DNA of 64,000 nucleotides from Apostichopus japonicus (taxonomy: Eukaryota > Echinodermata > Holothuroidea > Aspidochirotida > Stichopodidae): the NCBI RefSeq assembly GCF_037975245.1, contig NC_092575.1:12263001-12327000 (forward strand), in the 5' to 3' direction. Made by a program: the position numbers and the translations under genes. How positions within the stretch are numbered: the stretch's first letter is position 1; each line of letters begins with the position of its first letter. The notes beneath the pieces are model-generated. The model was not told the origin of the DNA and searched no databases. It saw nothing but the letters and a program-made list of their open reading frames with translations. Positions 1 to 14,198 of the stretch are shown here, one piece after another.

Positions 1-93
1 TTTCCGGTTCAGTTTCTTCTTCTTCCTCTGCCTTATCCTCGGCTTCATCCTCGTCACCAATTGCAATTCTTTGCTCTTCTGGTTTTCCGGCAC
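1..93 (-). CDS. RBM19: RBM19 coding exon 19 (partial), acidic linker before RRM5
   Basis: Completes a Gly codon and runs AGKPEEQRIAIGDEDEAED then a poly-Glu tract, as in the RRM4-RRM5 linker. Acceptor GAGTAG at 94-99. The exon continues past base 1. Confidence 0.88.
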   Translation of the reverse strand, partial: MPENQKSKELQLVTRMKPRIRQRKKKKLNRK

Positions 94-524
94 CTACTCA
101 GAAAGAAATATAAATTATCTGTTAAAAGAACAAAAGTCCTGTGTTCTTTTGTTTTAATGGGGCATCAGTGTGCGAGGGTGGTGTGATGAGAGATCGATTC
201 TGTTTGAAATTTGGGAGCAGGGTACTTTCTCAAAGACATGTTGCTTGCCTAACTTTTGACCCACAAGACCCAACCAAGACTTTGCAAATTGAAGCATATG
301 GTACCTTTATTCTCCTCATTTATGCCAATGGCCTGGTCCTCATCTCCACCGATGTCATCAGCACCTTCTGTCTCTCCTTTGTCTCTCCTTGTATCTGTAT
401 CAACAACTCCATCTCCAGCAAACACATCCATTGGTGCCCACTCCAAGTACAGAGGTACATGATGAAACTACAAAAATATAATTTTACAATAAAAACATAT
501 ATATAATATATATATGTATATACA

Positions 525-561
<37 letters not shown>

Positions 562-1883
562 TATATATGCTTTGAATATGCTTTGAATCTGACATTGTTA
601 TACAGAATAACCACTCTTTATAGGCAAGCCAAGCCGTAATCAAGAAATGAATGTGTAGCAAGTGGTATGACAGCTATATATATAAATATATAAATATATA
701 TATATATTAGTGTTTGCACGGGTTATCCGGGTACCCGGGTACCCGCCCGACGCGATACTACCCGGTTCCTAATTTATTACCCGAATCCTAAGCAAAGTGT
801 TATTTAAAAAAAAAAAAAAAAAAATTGGCAAACCGACGGTTAGGCAGATTTCCCATTGACTTAGTGTGGTGTTAGGCTGCAATGTGGTCGAAGATAACAG
901 CAATAACGAAGGGGTCCGCTCGACGCGAAACTACCCGGTTCCTTATTTATTACCCGAATCATACGCAAAGTGTGATCGTTTAAAAAAAAAATGCAAACCG
1001 ATGGTTAGGCTGATTTCCCATTGACTTAGTGTGTTGTTAGGCTACCCTGTGTTCGAATATAACAGCAATAACGAAAGCTTTCCATAAATATCTTATAACT
1101 GCGTCACAATTTCAGCTAATAAACAGATGGCTAGGCTAGACTACCCCCATTGACTTAGTGTGGTGTTAGGCAACCATGTGGTCGAACGTAACAGCAATAA
1201 CGAAAGTATTCCATGGATGTCTTATAACTGCGTCACAACTCCAGCAAATAAACAGATGGTTAGGCTTAGCTAGATTTCTCATTGACTTAGTGTGGTGTTA
1301 GGCTACCATGTGGAAGAAATTATTATTTATTCATTCGTTTATTTCAAAGAAGGAAAGGCTGACAAGGAATTTTAGGCGATGTTTATAGATTATTCACGGG
1401 ATAACTAAAAAATAGTAATCGCAAGTGGCTTTTTACTAATCGTTTATTCCAAGGGCGATCAAATTGCGAGAATCGCGCAATCTCGCGGCTAATGCGAACC
1501 CTGGGCCTGCATAATAGATAGTAGTAGATATTTATATGGTTTGATCCAATAGACGTGCACGAGCTAGCATAAGCAGCGGCGGCAGTGCGATGTTAGTAGT
1601 AATGCTAATTATAATTACATAATTAATTTATAAACAATTTTAATGAAGAAACAGAAGCAAAAATTATTGAGGGAGGTTTTATACCTTTTCTTACACCTGC
1701 GTATTTGAACATGAAAACATTGTCAGTAAAGAATGTAAAGCATTTATTACAGCATCCAATATGTAATTTCTTGAAAATCGTGATACACGAGGGTAAACAA
1801 ATTTTTCCGGGTACCCGGATACCCGACGGGTAACGGCCCTCGGGTACCCTGTTCCAGATTTTTGGACCCGGGTAAACACTAAT

Positions 1884-1914
<31 letters not shown>

Positions 1915-4900
1915 AAGCAAATAAGTAAAGAATAACACACCAGAAAAATTGCACTACACGACCGGTTTCGTCCATTTGGGACTCATCAGGCGAAGGTAGG
2001 AATCGAACCCGGGATCTTGTGTTACGAACCGAAGTCCGTACCACTCGACCACGGTGATTCTACTGGTGTGTTAATGCGTATAAATTGGCTTTGAATAACT
2101 GTCATTGAGGCCGTATTACCCAAGTGTTATGATTGTACAGAGTGCACCCCTGGTGCTTTGAATCTGACATTGTTATACAGAATAACCACTCTTTATAGGC
2201 AAGCCAAGCCGTAATCAAGAAATGAATGTGTAGCAAGTGGTATGACAGCTATATATATATATATATATATTCAAATGGTTTTGAGGTTATTGTTCATCCT
2301 TAATAATAAGGCTTGCATTCATATTGTCTCATTACTTCACATTATATTTGGCAACTGGTACAGGTAAGTTATCTTTAACATTTTGTGTGACAGGATAGGA
2401 GCATTTTTTTTTATAGGATAGGAGCATTTTGTGTGATAGGATAAGAACACTGTGTGTGATAGGATAGGTTAATTAAACTTAGAGCACCGTCCCAAAGCAG
2501 CTTACCTTTGTATAAGCCAAGTTATAGAACGCCACCCTAGCTTCTGACGGTTCCAGCATTTCAATGATGGCTGTCACACCGGCAGGAGGTAATAAAACCT
2601 TCCCCAGTTGTCCATGGGGCGTGAACAGTTCTCCGAGTTCATCTGGCTTGGTGCCAGCCGGTAGATTTTTGGCTATCATCACAGTCTTACTTCTTGGAGC
2701 AGAGGCCTGACCATGGACATAAACAGAGTCGGTATTTATTTATTACTTACGTGTACCATTAGTCTAGCAAGTTAGTGTATCAGAAGTGCTCATGACAATT
2801 ACATAAGCTTGCAAGTAAATCAAGACTTGTAGAGCTTGTTGCATCTAAATATGAAAAATATGCCATTATGAGATATTTACTGGTTCGTGAACTTTCTTAA
2901 AGCTATTGGATACCGTGGTAACGTAGAACGGTAAAGTATTCAGTATTGCAAACATTGTACATTTGGAAGCCCTTTTTTTGGCTACTTTGTTGAATAAGTA
3001 ATTACAGAAGACACAATATCTCAAAAATGTGTTAAAAAAAAGTGGATATTTATCAAATTCAGCATCGACAGATAACAAAGACAAGGGGTTGTCAATAGTG
3101 GGTCCAACAGGCCAAATCTGCCCGGGGCAAAATATTTCAGTTTGGCAGGCAAAAACATGCACAACACACTTTCATAACAAGATGTTACTTAGATCAGCCC
3201 TAATTGTTCCAAAGGGCATTCAAATGGGCAGTCAAAAACTGATCGGGCTAGTTACCATTTGCCTGCACCACTTAAGATGAGGACAAATAGGCTGTTCCCA
3301 CTAACGCGGGCTTGCTTCAAGCATGCATAGGTAGAGCTAAAATTAAAACGGCAGATAAGCCCTGCAATTTGAACCCGCGTTTCAACGAGTTAACTCCAGG
3401 CATAGCGGCATGATTGGAAAACCTTGGGAACCATCCAAACCAGGTTGGAAGGAATATATATCGCTATTTTGTACTGAACATATTCTCAGTATCACTTTAT
3501 AGACACTGTCCTTCTCTTCATAATAAAGGCATAGTTTTAAGGGGATTTTCAATTTGATCAGCATAGCATCCGACTAACTGTTGAAAAAAAAACTTATTTC
3601 AAATACCAGTTTAATAATTGCAAGTGTGGGCAAAGGATTAGGCATTTACTGTATTTGTATGACTATGTGTTCGGCAAAAATGTTCAACAAACGTTTCATA
3701 GTACAGACCGTGACAAAATCACGGAAAATCCACGCTCTTGCAGAGAATATAGTTGCACAATTGTAATAGATTATTCCATCAGAGAATACGAGTAGCGATC
3801 GACAGCTAGGCAGTGAGTGTTTTCGGGTTAGCCCCGTTCCCATGCAGAAAAAGAGTGGAGCAATGTGCCCTCCCCTCGATAGGTCGATCAAGGGTGAAGC
3901 AAGCACGTGTCGTGGGAACGGCCTTAAAGGCTTCAAAGCCAAACGGACTGCTTCGTTAAAAAAACCAAAACCGAATGAACTGGAATGTACATAATTATAT
4001 CCTATGATCCCTACTTACTTGACTGAATGAATCCAGGGCAACTCCATTGTCAACTAAAAACTGTCTGGTCTCTGCCACAATCTGGGTTTCTCCAAGGGCC
4101 ATCCTCACCCCTAGGCTTCCCTTGGCATCCTACAATCAAAATATACCACATAAACAAATAAAAAATATACAGAAACAAAAGCATACCAGAACAGTCGCTT
4201 CAACTGTTATAGACGTAACAAAGAACTATACTTGGCTACAACATGACTGGGGGAAAATGAGCTCAGTGAGATTGTACCTGTAACATATTACTTAGTAATG
4301 ATTTGACCTCATGTTGGAAAACTCACGTTTCATGCAAATATGTATCATTTTACTCTCCCTGATTCCTAATATTTCTATGTGAACATTCGCTGAAAAGTTG
4401 CTTCTTTGCAACATAAAGTGAAGTACTTTAAAAAATTTTCATCAAACCTGAAACTTCTTTTCATCAGCATTTGCCAGGGAGGGAATGCCTTGACCAGAAT
4501 GTCAAAATATGCATTGACCACAATTATATTGAAACTGCTTGTCATTTACAAGGCCAAGCTTCACACAGACTTACCATCATTTGAAAATATATCAACCATA
4601 TCAAAAGTTGCCAAAATATTGTAAGCTTGAAATGCCTCATATGAACCTTTTGATTTCACTGCATTTAGATATTTTTCAAAAAGAAGGAGCTAAACCACTG
4701 CTTTAATTTTTTTTTAGACATATGTAAGTATAAAACATTATCTACACAAGATGTATATTATTACAAGTTCTACATACCGGGTCCAATACAGCTTGTTTGG
4801 TCGTGTTGTACTTTGAGGCGAGTGCTTCTGCTACAGCATTGGAACCAATAAACAGTGTGTTCCAGTTATGAGAGCTGAAAAGAGGAAGTTAATCGAGAAA

Positions 4901-7900
4901 TGCTTCGTTGAGAAAATTCACTGTTAATACCACTTCCAGGCAAATAGAGATTTATTTATTGCACAGCTAAGAAAGGTCTTGATTGTCACAATGTTGTGGA
5001 TCAGTCAAAATAACATTAAACTAGACCTTATGCTAGACAACATTCTCCTGTTCGATACCTTCCCAAACAGCAAAGAAATTTTCAAAATCTTAGCCAAACA
5101 CTTACCACTTTGGTTGCAAATTTCCAAATAATTTGTTTACTAAAACTAGCTGAGGATTACTCAAAATAATTTTACAGTGTGGTTCTCTAGCATCTACGGA
5201 GAGGGCGCCGTCATGTTATTCCTAATATGCGTGATCTATGCTGCTTACAGAATGAAAATAAGAGGATCGCACGAAACCGCTCACAAGCATGCAAATATGC
5301 AGGACGAACTTGCAGACAGGCTGGGCGATCGACTAAATCAGAGGTTCCACTTGTCAGATATATAGGTTAAACAGAAGTCTCTACAGATGTCAACTGGACA
5401 AGTACATCACCTGGGTCAATTGATCTTAGGAAACTGTTTTTTTTCCTCTTCAAAAATTTGACTTAAATTTCCCACTCAATTTTTTTGTTCAGGGTAAGCA
5501 TTATTCTTTGGTACATGTATTCCTATATCCTGGGAAGAGTCATTCTGAGGTTGGGTTGGGATGGTTTTTGGGGTGGTGGGGGGGATGGTAATCTGTGCAC
5601 ATAAACCATAATTATATTCCACTAGGTGGTCAGTGCAGTAAAACAGTGGTATTGGATGGTAGAAATACTGATGAAATGAAAGTGACAATTGCAAAAACCC
5701 TGAAAGGTTTTTCTTGTGATTATGTAGTCTGGTGTCTTTAATAAAAACAAGCCAAACCTTTGAGACAAAGAAATTGTGAACTTTTTAACGCTTTATTTAT
5801 GCACCTACCAGGACAGCATTGGGAAGCTCAGTTTATTGTCTGTTAGGTCAGACTACAAATTGCAGATTACTAATGTCTCACACTGTGAATGAATTCATCC
5901 TTTTCAAAATTGCAGTAAAAAAATTTGCAATACCGAACACGTAACCCATGGTGTCCTATTTTGGAACATGTGTTACGTAGGTAAGATGGCCAGTTTAAAC
6001 ATCACACATGTATTACAAATATATATTTAACGTTTATTAACAGGGATGAGTTTAGCACTTAATACCTTTGTGATAGTTATGTATCATATCTTTACAGTTG
6101 ACGATGCGGTGTCTTATGTTGCGTAGGTTCACATGGTACTAAGGTCTAGCAGTTATATGATGTAATAGAAATCTATATGGGATATATCAATTTCACTGTT
6201 ATCACAAGCTGGAAGGCAGAAGTAGCATGTGTGGAGTTAGGTGTTACTCATAGGTGCCCTATGACCTCCACTGGAAAATGGAAACATTGTGTCCACATGT
6301 TACACTCTTTTTAAACATTTAAATAAGTTTTAGCTGGAACTAGTTAAATGGGGTGAGAAAGTTTCATTAATGCACAAAAGCCACATTAAAAATGGATTTT
6401 GAGACTGGTGATAAAAATATTATGCATATTTAGTAATGTAACAAAAGGAAGGTGTCCTGTTACGTGGGTAAACTTCCTGATTTATGTTATACTTTGGTGC
6501 CCACAGGTTATATCAGTAAATTGCTTTGCATTTAGGATAAGTTTTGGGTGAAATTTTAGTAGCACTGGGCTGGGATACTTACTTAAATGACACTAGTCAT
6601 TTCAACAATTGGTTCTGAGACTGGTTTACAATGATACATATATGTATTTACCTATGTAGGTACAATTCTTACTATTTATCAAAATATTACATACTATATG
6701 GCACAGTTTTACTGGGATATATAGGGAAACAATCACGACTATTACATAGAACAACACAGGAATTATGAGATTCTAGGAATTTGAAAGCAACATATATTAA
6801 ACCTGTTTTAATGCTATTTATGGAAACAATTTTCAAGGGAATTGGCTGTCCTATAATATACATGAACATTGTGTCATCTTTAACAACTTCATGGTGATAC
6901 ATGATATTTTTGCTAGATAAACAATGTAATTAATGTTCTTTTAAAGAAAACCTACATGAGATAGCTATTTTTATCAGAAGTTGAAATTAAAATGGTGTCC
7001 ATGTTACATGGGTATTTTGTACTTGAATGTTTCATTTTATGTGTATTTTTAGAACATATGCAGTGTAGATACAGCTATGAAACATATTGCATGTTTTCAT
7101 CTAAATTGTTGGCTTATAGAATAAACACTCTTACATGAGAAAAAAAATCTATTTTGAATATATGACATTCATGTCACAATTTTGCACCTCAACCTCAAGG
7201 ACTGACCCAGAAATACATTAAAATGTTGTTGATATGTCCAAAAAAGTTGATATACCAAATTAGCCTTTTTCACTTATACGGAGTTACTTTATTTCACAAT
7301 TCTTTCCTAATACAATGTAACTGAATAGTATCCTGACACCTAATTTAGGTCTTGAAGCGATTCCGTACTTATAGCCATTTCATGCTTGTAGCGATTTCAT
7401 ATTTGCAGCGATTCCATACTTGCAGAAATTCCATACTAGTAGCGATTCAATACTTGCAGCAATTCCATACTTGCAGCGATTCCATACTTGCAGCAATTCC
7501 ATACTTGCAGCAACTCCATACTTGCACCAATTTCATACTTGCAGCAATTCGATACTTGCAGCGATTCTATACTTGCAGCGATTCAATACTTGCAGTGATT
7601 CTATACTTTTAGCGATCCCATACTTATAGCCATTCCATACTTGTTAGCGATTCCATACTTGCAGTGATTCCATACTTGCAGCGATTCCATACTTATAGCC
7701 ATTCCATACTTGTAGCAAATCCGTACTTGTAGCGATTCCATACTTGCATCAATTCCATACTTGTAGCAATTCCATACTTATAGCCATTCCATATATGCAG
7801 CGATTTCCTACTTGCAGCAATTCCATACTTGTAGCAAATCCGTACTTGTGGCGATACCATACTTGCAACGATTACATAGTTGCAGCGATTCAATACTTAT

Positions 7901-10900
7901 AGCCATTCCACACTTGTAAGCGATTCCATACTTCTAGTTATTCCATACTTGTACTTCTACTCTAGCAAAGTTACTCCTAGTTTATTTTTTTATATTCCAT
8001 GGATATAAACTATCCGTCAAATAACTAAAAAAAAAATGGTAGCAACTACCCTTAACAAATAGTAGCTTATAAACTGTCAGATGGGGGTAAAGGAATCAGA
8101 AATAAGTACATTTCTGATCTGGTCCCTTAATTTCATACCAAAAAAATATATATATATATATATATATATAGACATACATACCATACCGTACATATCTTCC
8201 TTCTCCTCACCTCACCTCCCCTCCACTCCTACTCATGCTAAGGGGGAGGGGGGGTTCTACTTGTTTTTGTACTCAAGCTGTTGTACTCATACTACAAGTC
8301 TGTCTGGTTCAATACATTCTTGCTCACCTCCCCACTCCTACTCATGCTAAGGGGGAGGGGGGGGGAGAGGGGATTCTACTTGTTATAGTACTCAAGCTGT
8401 TTTACTCATATTACAAGTCTGTCTGATTCAATACATTCTTTCTCACCTGCCACTCTGGGCTTTCTGCTTGGCTGCCTTTTGGTTCTTGAACGAGCTGCCT
8501 TCGTTTTCTTCCGTTTCTTTGGTGATTTTCTCCTTTCCGGGTAAAAGATGCATCAGTCTCCCCTACAGTGGAAGAGAAAAACATTTTTTTGCTTTTCTTG
8601 TTTCTATCTGCAATTTTGTTGTTGGTATTAATTCAGTCTTGCTGCAGGGGGTTTGGTAGATACTGCAGATTTTTCTCCTTGACATGGTGCCTAACCTATT
8701 AACATAAATTAGCTCATCTCGTAGACTGTTAAGCACTTGTCAAAATATTTCATCCATCATAGGAGGTTAAAACAAAATCCAAAGGAAAAAACTGCCATAA
8801 TAGCTCACCATAAAGTCCTTCCCATCGAGTTCTGTGTAAGCCTTTACAGCATGTTCTGGCATCATGAAAGTGACAAAAGCAAAACCTTTGGATTTTTTGG
8901 TAAATTTGTCGATCGGTAAATTCACCTCTGTCAGTGGACCTGCAGGGGTAAAAAAACAAAACAAAAGTCATTTGAGAAGGTTGTTTCAAAGATTTCAGAA
9001 TCATAAAGAAGAAAACAAGTGCAAAGATGAGAAACAGTTACTAAATGAAAGAGAATCTTGGATGTTCATTGATAACATAAACCATAATTTTTATTTGAGC
9101 TAAAGTTTAGAATAAATCATATTAACCTTGACTCTACTCCATGTTTATGGAAGTAATTTATTATCCAACCCATACTAAACATGGCTGCACAACGGATCGT
9201 TCAAAGCAATCAAAGGTACCGTACCAAAAGCAAGGCATTGCTTTTATTAATTATTAATATATTTTTCGATGCAATTGATAATTTAACAGCATATATGTTA
9301 TCTTCTGTAATCTGACAAGATTGACATGCCTAAACCTGAAATCAAAAATAGGGTGTACAGCGTGGGACTCGCTGTCAGATCCAAGAAGAGGAGGGTGGGG
9401 GGGAGGGGGGCAGTTCAAGGGGGAGAGGATATACCCATCATTTCTACCATGACTTGCATTCATTGAGAGTACAACAGACGAATCTACATTAAGTCTTATT
9501 ATTTTACTTTCCCTCGAGGTGTATCAGTTTTTCTTGCACCTTCTTAACAAGTTTCATCAGCAGACTGCATCACTGGCTAAATGCAAGTATTCACATACAT
9601 TTTTTTGGACATGCCCAAATCTGCTTTGGGTCACATTATCTTCTTGAGATGGAGATACAGAAATCTCTTAATCAATGCTTTCCCTTCCTACTTAACATTT
9701 ACTCTGCCATATTTCATCTTGCTTCATTCCATCCATCCATCCCTCCCCTTCCCCCCCCCCCCCATCCTCTCATCCTAACCCTAACCCTATTTCAAACTTA
9801 CCATAAGTACTGAACAACTGTTCCAAGTCTGTTTCCTTGCACACATAGGCCAGATTGCGAACAAATAGTCGACCAGTCTAAAGGTAAACAAAACAATCAT
9901 ATCACTTTAGCCAAAATTGTTGCTACGAAGCAAATACAGTTTCTGGTACTGAATAGCAAGATGCAATGCAAAAATGAGCAAAGTGCTACTGTATATAAAT
10001 GCAAAAATATATTACATTTGTTTTGTACACAGAAACTGCAGTGTTTTATAAGAGCCTTCATAACTGCCGACTCAAAATTTGAACACTAAATCCTTCCTTG
10101 GGCTACCTGAGGTATCTGCTGGGGGAAGGGGTGGGGAGGTGGGGGGAAGGGCTGACACATCTGTATCAAACCTATATAGCTCAAGCAGTAGTGTGCTTAA
10201 GATTATTATGAAGGGCGACAGTCTTATCCGACAAACTGGGTATTGCTCAATATATGTGTTTCCCAACCTGATTCAAGATTAAGACACACCCTCAAGGTTT
10301 TTTCTTTTTTACTGAAAAAATGCAACTTTTAGGCTATCAAACGATCTCTATTCAGTTATGACAAATGCATTACACAGACACATTGGCTACAATGCTACAT
10401 CAGTATTTACTTGCACGAAGGCTCAAAGGAACACTACTTTACAATTGCACTATTATGCAACAAATTGTCTTTGTTAGACTGAAATGAAATATTGATATGA
10501 AAGCTAATAATGTTTATTCAACAAGCTACATTATTGTGAGATTACAGCATAGATAGATAGTATTCAATACAGAATGATACCTTGACATTAAGTCTAGAGA
10601 GACCTCTACCCATGCCTTGATGGCATGTAGAGTGAACACAGTTTTGTTTTTGCATCATATTACATCATATCCTACATAGTGTGACATGGCTTTAAAGGAT
10701 AATAAATTTGCAGGACACAATATTCTCTGTATTAGATTTAACGGTGACTAACGTTCTCACCAACAAGGAACAACCAAAATGCTTGTAAAACCACACAGAC
10801 TTCTTAGGCAGAATGACGGGTGGCCGACATTGTGGTTAATATCACATGGCTTGGAGGGAGACGCGAGAGCAATACAAAATGCAGCTCTGAAAGCTAAATC

Positions 10901-13900
10901 ACTAAATCACAGTGATTAATTAATTAACTTAAAAGCAACTTACTTCAGCTACTAGCTCATCATTGTTCAGTAAGCCCTCTGCCTAAGACAAAAAGAAAAG
11001 GGAGACCAAAAAAGAGAGTAATTAACAGGAAATGGACAGGAAATTGAACTGATAGAGCAAAGACATGAAGTGAAGATTTCTGTAAACTTTAAACGTCTGT
11101 CTATTTCCAGTACATATGAGCATGCAGCTTGATTAATTTTTTCTTAGAAAAAAAAAACACGAAACCCAAAACATTTGTCTTTGCCATTTTTGTCTTGCAA
11201 ACTCACTGCTGGATGAGTAAAACTGTAGAAATGAATGTTGATGTAGCAGGCTATGGAAGATGTGGGTCATTGTGGTAACGAACAAACAAGAGAGACGTAC
11301 AGGGGGAACGTGATAGAGTCACCATCACCTAATAATGGTTTTCAACCGCACCCCCTCCTCCACCAAAGAAGCATGTGTGAATCAATATGGTGTGAGACTG
11401 TGTCGGAAAAGGAGGAACCATTTCCCCCTCCTTCTTCTTCAAGTGCATGTGGGAAAGTACCAAATGTAATGCAAGGGCATGCGAGGGGATTCAAGGGGAA
11501 GCAGAAATCATCTCCATCGCCTATCACTCTCCCCTCCGCTGCAAAAGAGAGAAAACAAGGTAAAAGTTGTACAAGAAGTAGGGGTTAACCACCATTTATT
11601 TTTCCTCTCTGTTGCTCCAACAAGTGAAATGTTAGAGAGTACTGCAAGGGTGTTGAGAAGGAAAGAGGAATCCAACTCCATCACCTCTTGGTCTCCACCT
11701 CCCCCTTTCAAAGTGTCAGTGAGTCAATAAAGCAAGAGTTTTTCAAGGAGAGGGGTTGGGACATACTAAAAATCACTCCCCCTCCCCCACCTCACCAATG
11801 TTTCTTCTGCTTTGTCACAATTTTTAATGCTTTCAAACATTAAATCTTAGCCTAGGTTGTTTATCCTATCAGTATCTTGCTTACCTGTCCTTTCTCTGCT
11901 AAATTGTCTGCTTGATTACTCTTTTCAGAAGTACTACTGGCTTCCTTTCTTGGTTGACTCGGAACGTCGCGGATGACTTGTAGATATCTCTTTCCTGGAG
12001 AAAGATAACAGAACACAATTCCTCAGAGGTGACATCTTCAGGGAAGGAGAGAGTCTGAAACTCCCGACACTTCAGCAATACAAGTTGAATGGAATGGTGA
12101 CCATAAAAAAAGTTATGAGATGCCTTCAGCCATGTAGGCAGCAACATGTCTAATGAAATATTACTCTGGCTTCATTGACTCCCTAGAACATCTTGGCAAT
12201 AGCCAGCCTTCTCTCTTTGACGAGGTTTCCAAAGAGAATCGCAAGACAGGGTTGACCTTTGACCTGATTTTGAGTGCACCCCCCCCCATCCCATCTGACA
12301 GAACAGAAGTATCTGACAAATTGTCCATTACATGAGAGAGGTTAAGTTGACCCTCTGCTACAGCACAGCTGTGACAAATGGAATAACAGAAATGAAAGAA
12401 CCGAAAAAAAAAAGTTACAAAGGACCAAATCCTAAGTTTAATCTTTGCCTTGTTGAAAAAACAACTTTCCTCACTAAGGAACTTCCAAAAAATAAGTTCA
12501 TGTTTAAATTGACATAAAATAAATATTCAGATAACAATATTACCCATATACTGTTTGTGCTTTGTCAGGGCTTGACTGACATCTTCCTCTGAGAAGAATT
12601 CCGCGTAGAGTTTGCCTTTCCTGCGGCCATTAGTATTCAAGATGCTACGAATGATTTTCATCTTCAGAGGGGCGAAGAAGGTGACGATGTCTTCCTGAGG
12701 GAGCAAACAGCAGAGGAAACAGAGTGGAACGTGAGAGTAACAGCAGGAGAAAAAAGTGAAAGAATGACCAATAAAAGGTGAGAAAGAATAAAAAAAAAGA
12801 GACTTTCAGAGGCTCACAAATTGGGACAAAACTCATTCAAAAATCTTGGCATTGTACCCAAGTAGATCCATTTACTGTTGAATCGACGCTGGAAGACAAG
12901 AAAGCACATTGTAGCAACTGGTTTGATTTAGAATGGATTTAATAATAAATAATATTTATTTATTTTTAATTTTATTTATTTAAATCTCCCGATTAAATGA
13001 AAGAATTACATTCTGATGAAACACTACTCAGGATGTAATGTAAGATGTTGATGCAAGGAAGTATCACCTAAAGGCATCCGTAGACGTTCTCCTTGATGGG
13101 CAGAGAATAAACAACTGCCCATAGTAACAGTCCAGTGACCTCTGACCTGGGTGTACACTGTACTTGTTTTCTTGATGCATGGTGCATCACATAGTCACAA
13201 AAGACACCATTGTATCAAATTTAACTAAGACTTGTTTGGGGAGGAGAGGTTGGGAAGAACAAGGGAGAGAGCTGTTTTGATAACTGGAGAGGAAGGTCGA
13301 TGGTAGCTAGTGCTAGAGAGATGGAGTAATTGTCTTATTTGTTCGAATTTTCCTTCTGTATTTCGTTAAGTCAGAAGAAGAGATGGTTAACGGCATTGAA
13401 GACTCGCCCCAAACCGTGTGCCGCCGTCTGAAAAAAAGTTAACTTTCCGTTGCTTGCAAGTGAAGTTTCTTCTTGTCGCTACAAAATGCAGACAGTAATG
13501 AAACGTGATACCTTGTTATCTTTTATCTAGACCTGAGATGTCCATCTCTGCTATGTACACTGTGTTGTGATTTTGACCGTAGCTGTATATATCTATTGTA
13601 CACTGGTGTCTAGTTACCGACGGTAGCAAGCTGTGTGTGTATTTCTGGGATCGATGGTGATGTCTAACACTTCTGTTACACCTCATTCGAAACTGGGTCA
13701 GATTACCAGCATCAGACGTTTCTTTGTGCGCGAGTCTTCACTCCCTTTAATAAACTATAGAGATGTAGAATTACTCTAAATCTGATGTCTCTCAATTTGT
13801 TTTGCGGAGAAAGGTGGGTCTTCAAGCACCATGTTCCAGAAGGGAACATTGTGACAGTTGAAATAAACATGAAAGCAACAGGTGGTGGTTTCAGACTTCA

Positions 13901-14163
13901 TTTCCTTTGTTCACACAAATTTTTTAACAATTCCTCCATTCTGGGAAACTCATCACATATTTTGTAAGATATATTTCTGAATACTATACAATATAATAAT
14001 ATTGGCTGAAACATAACTACTGATTAGGAATAATCAGTTTATCTACTGCCTACCTCCGTAAAGTTCTTTGGCATACCGGTGACTCTGACAGTGTGTTCTC
14101 CTTTCTGGTATTTTTCTGAAGTTTTCACTTCTCTTAGAAGACTTTCCTAAATATGTTAAAGTA

Positions 14164-14198
<35 letters not shown>

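Noticed and set aside
7352-7893. Several overlapping ORFs of 66-86 codons on both strands
   Set aside because: They are translations of the 17-bp minisatellite.
11253-11730. Open frames of 83-111 codons in an RBM19 intron
   Set aside because: Purine/pyrimidine-skewed low-complexity text with no recognisable domain, and frames overlapping on both strands.
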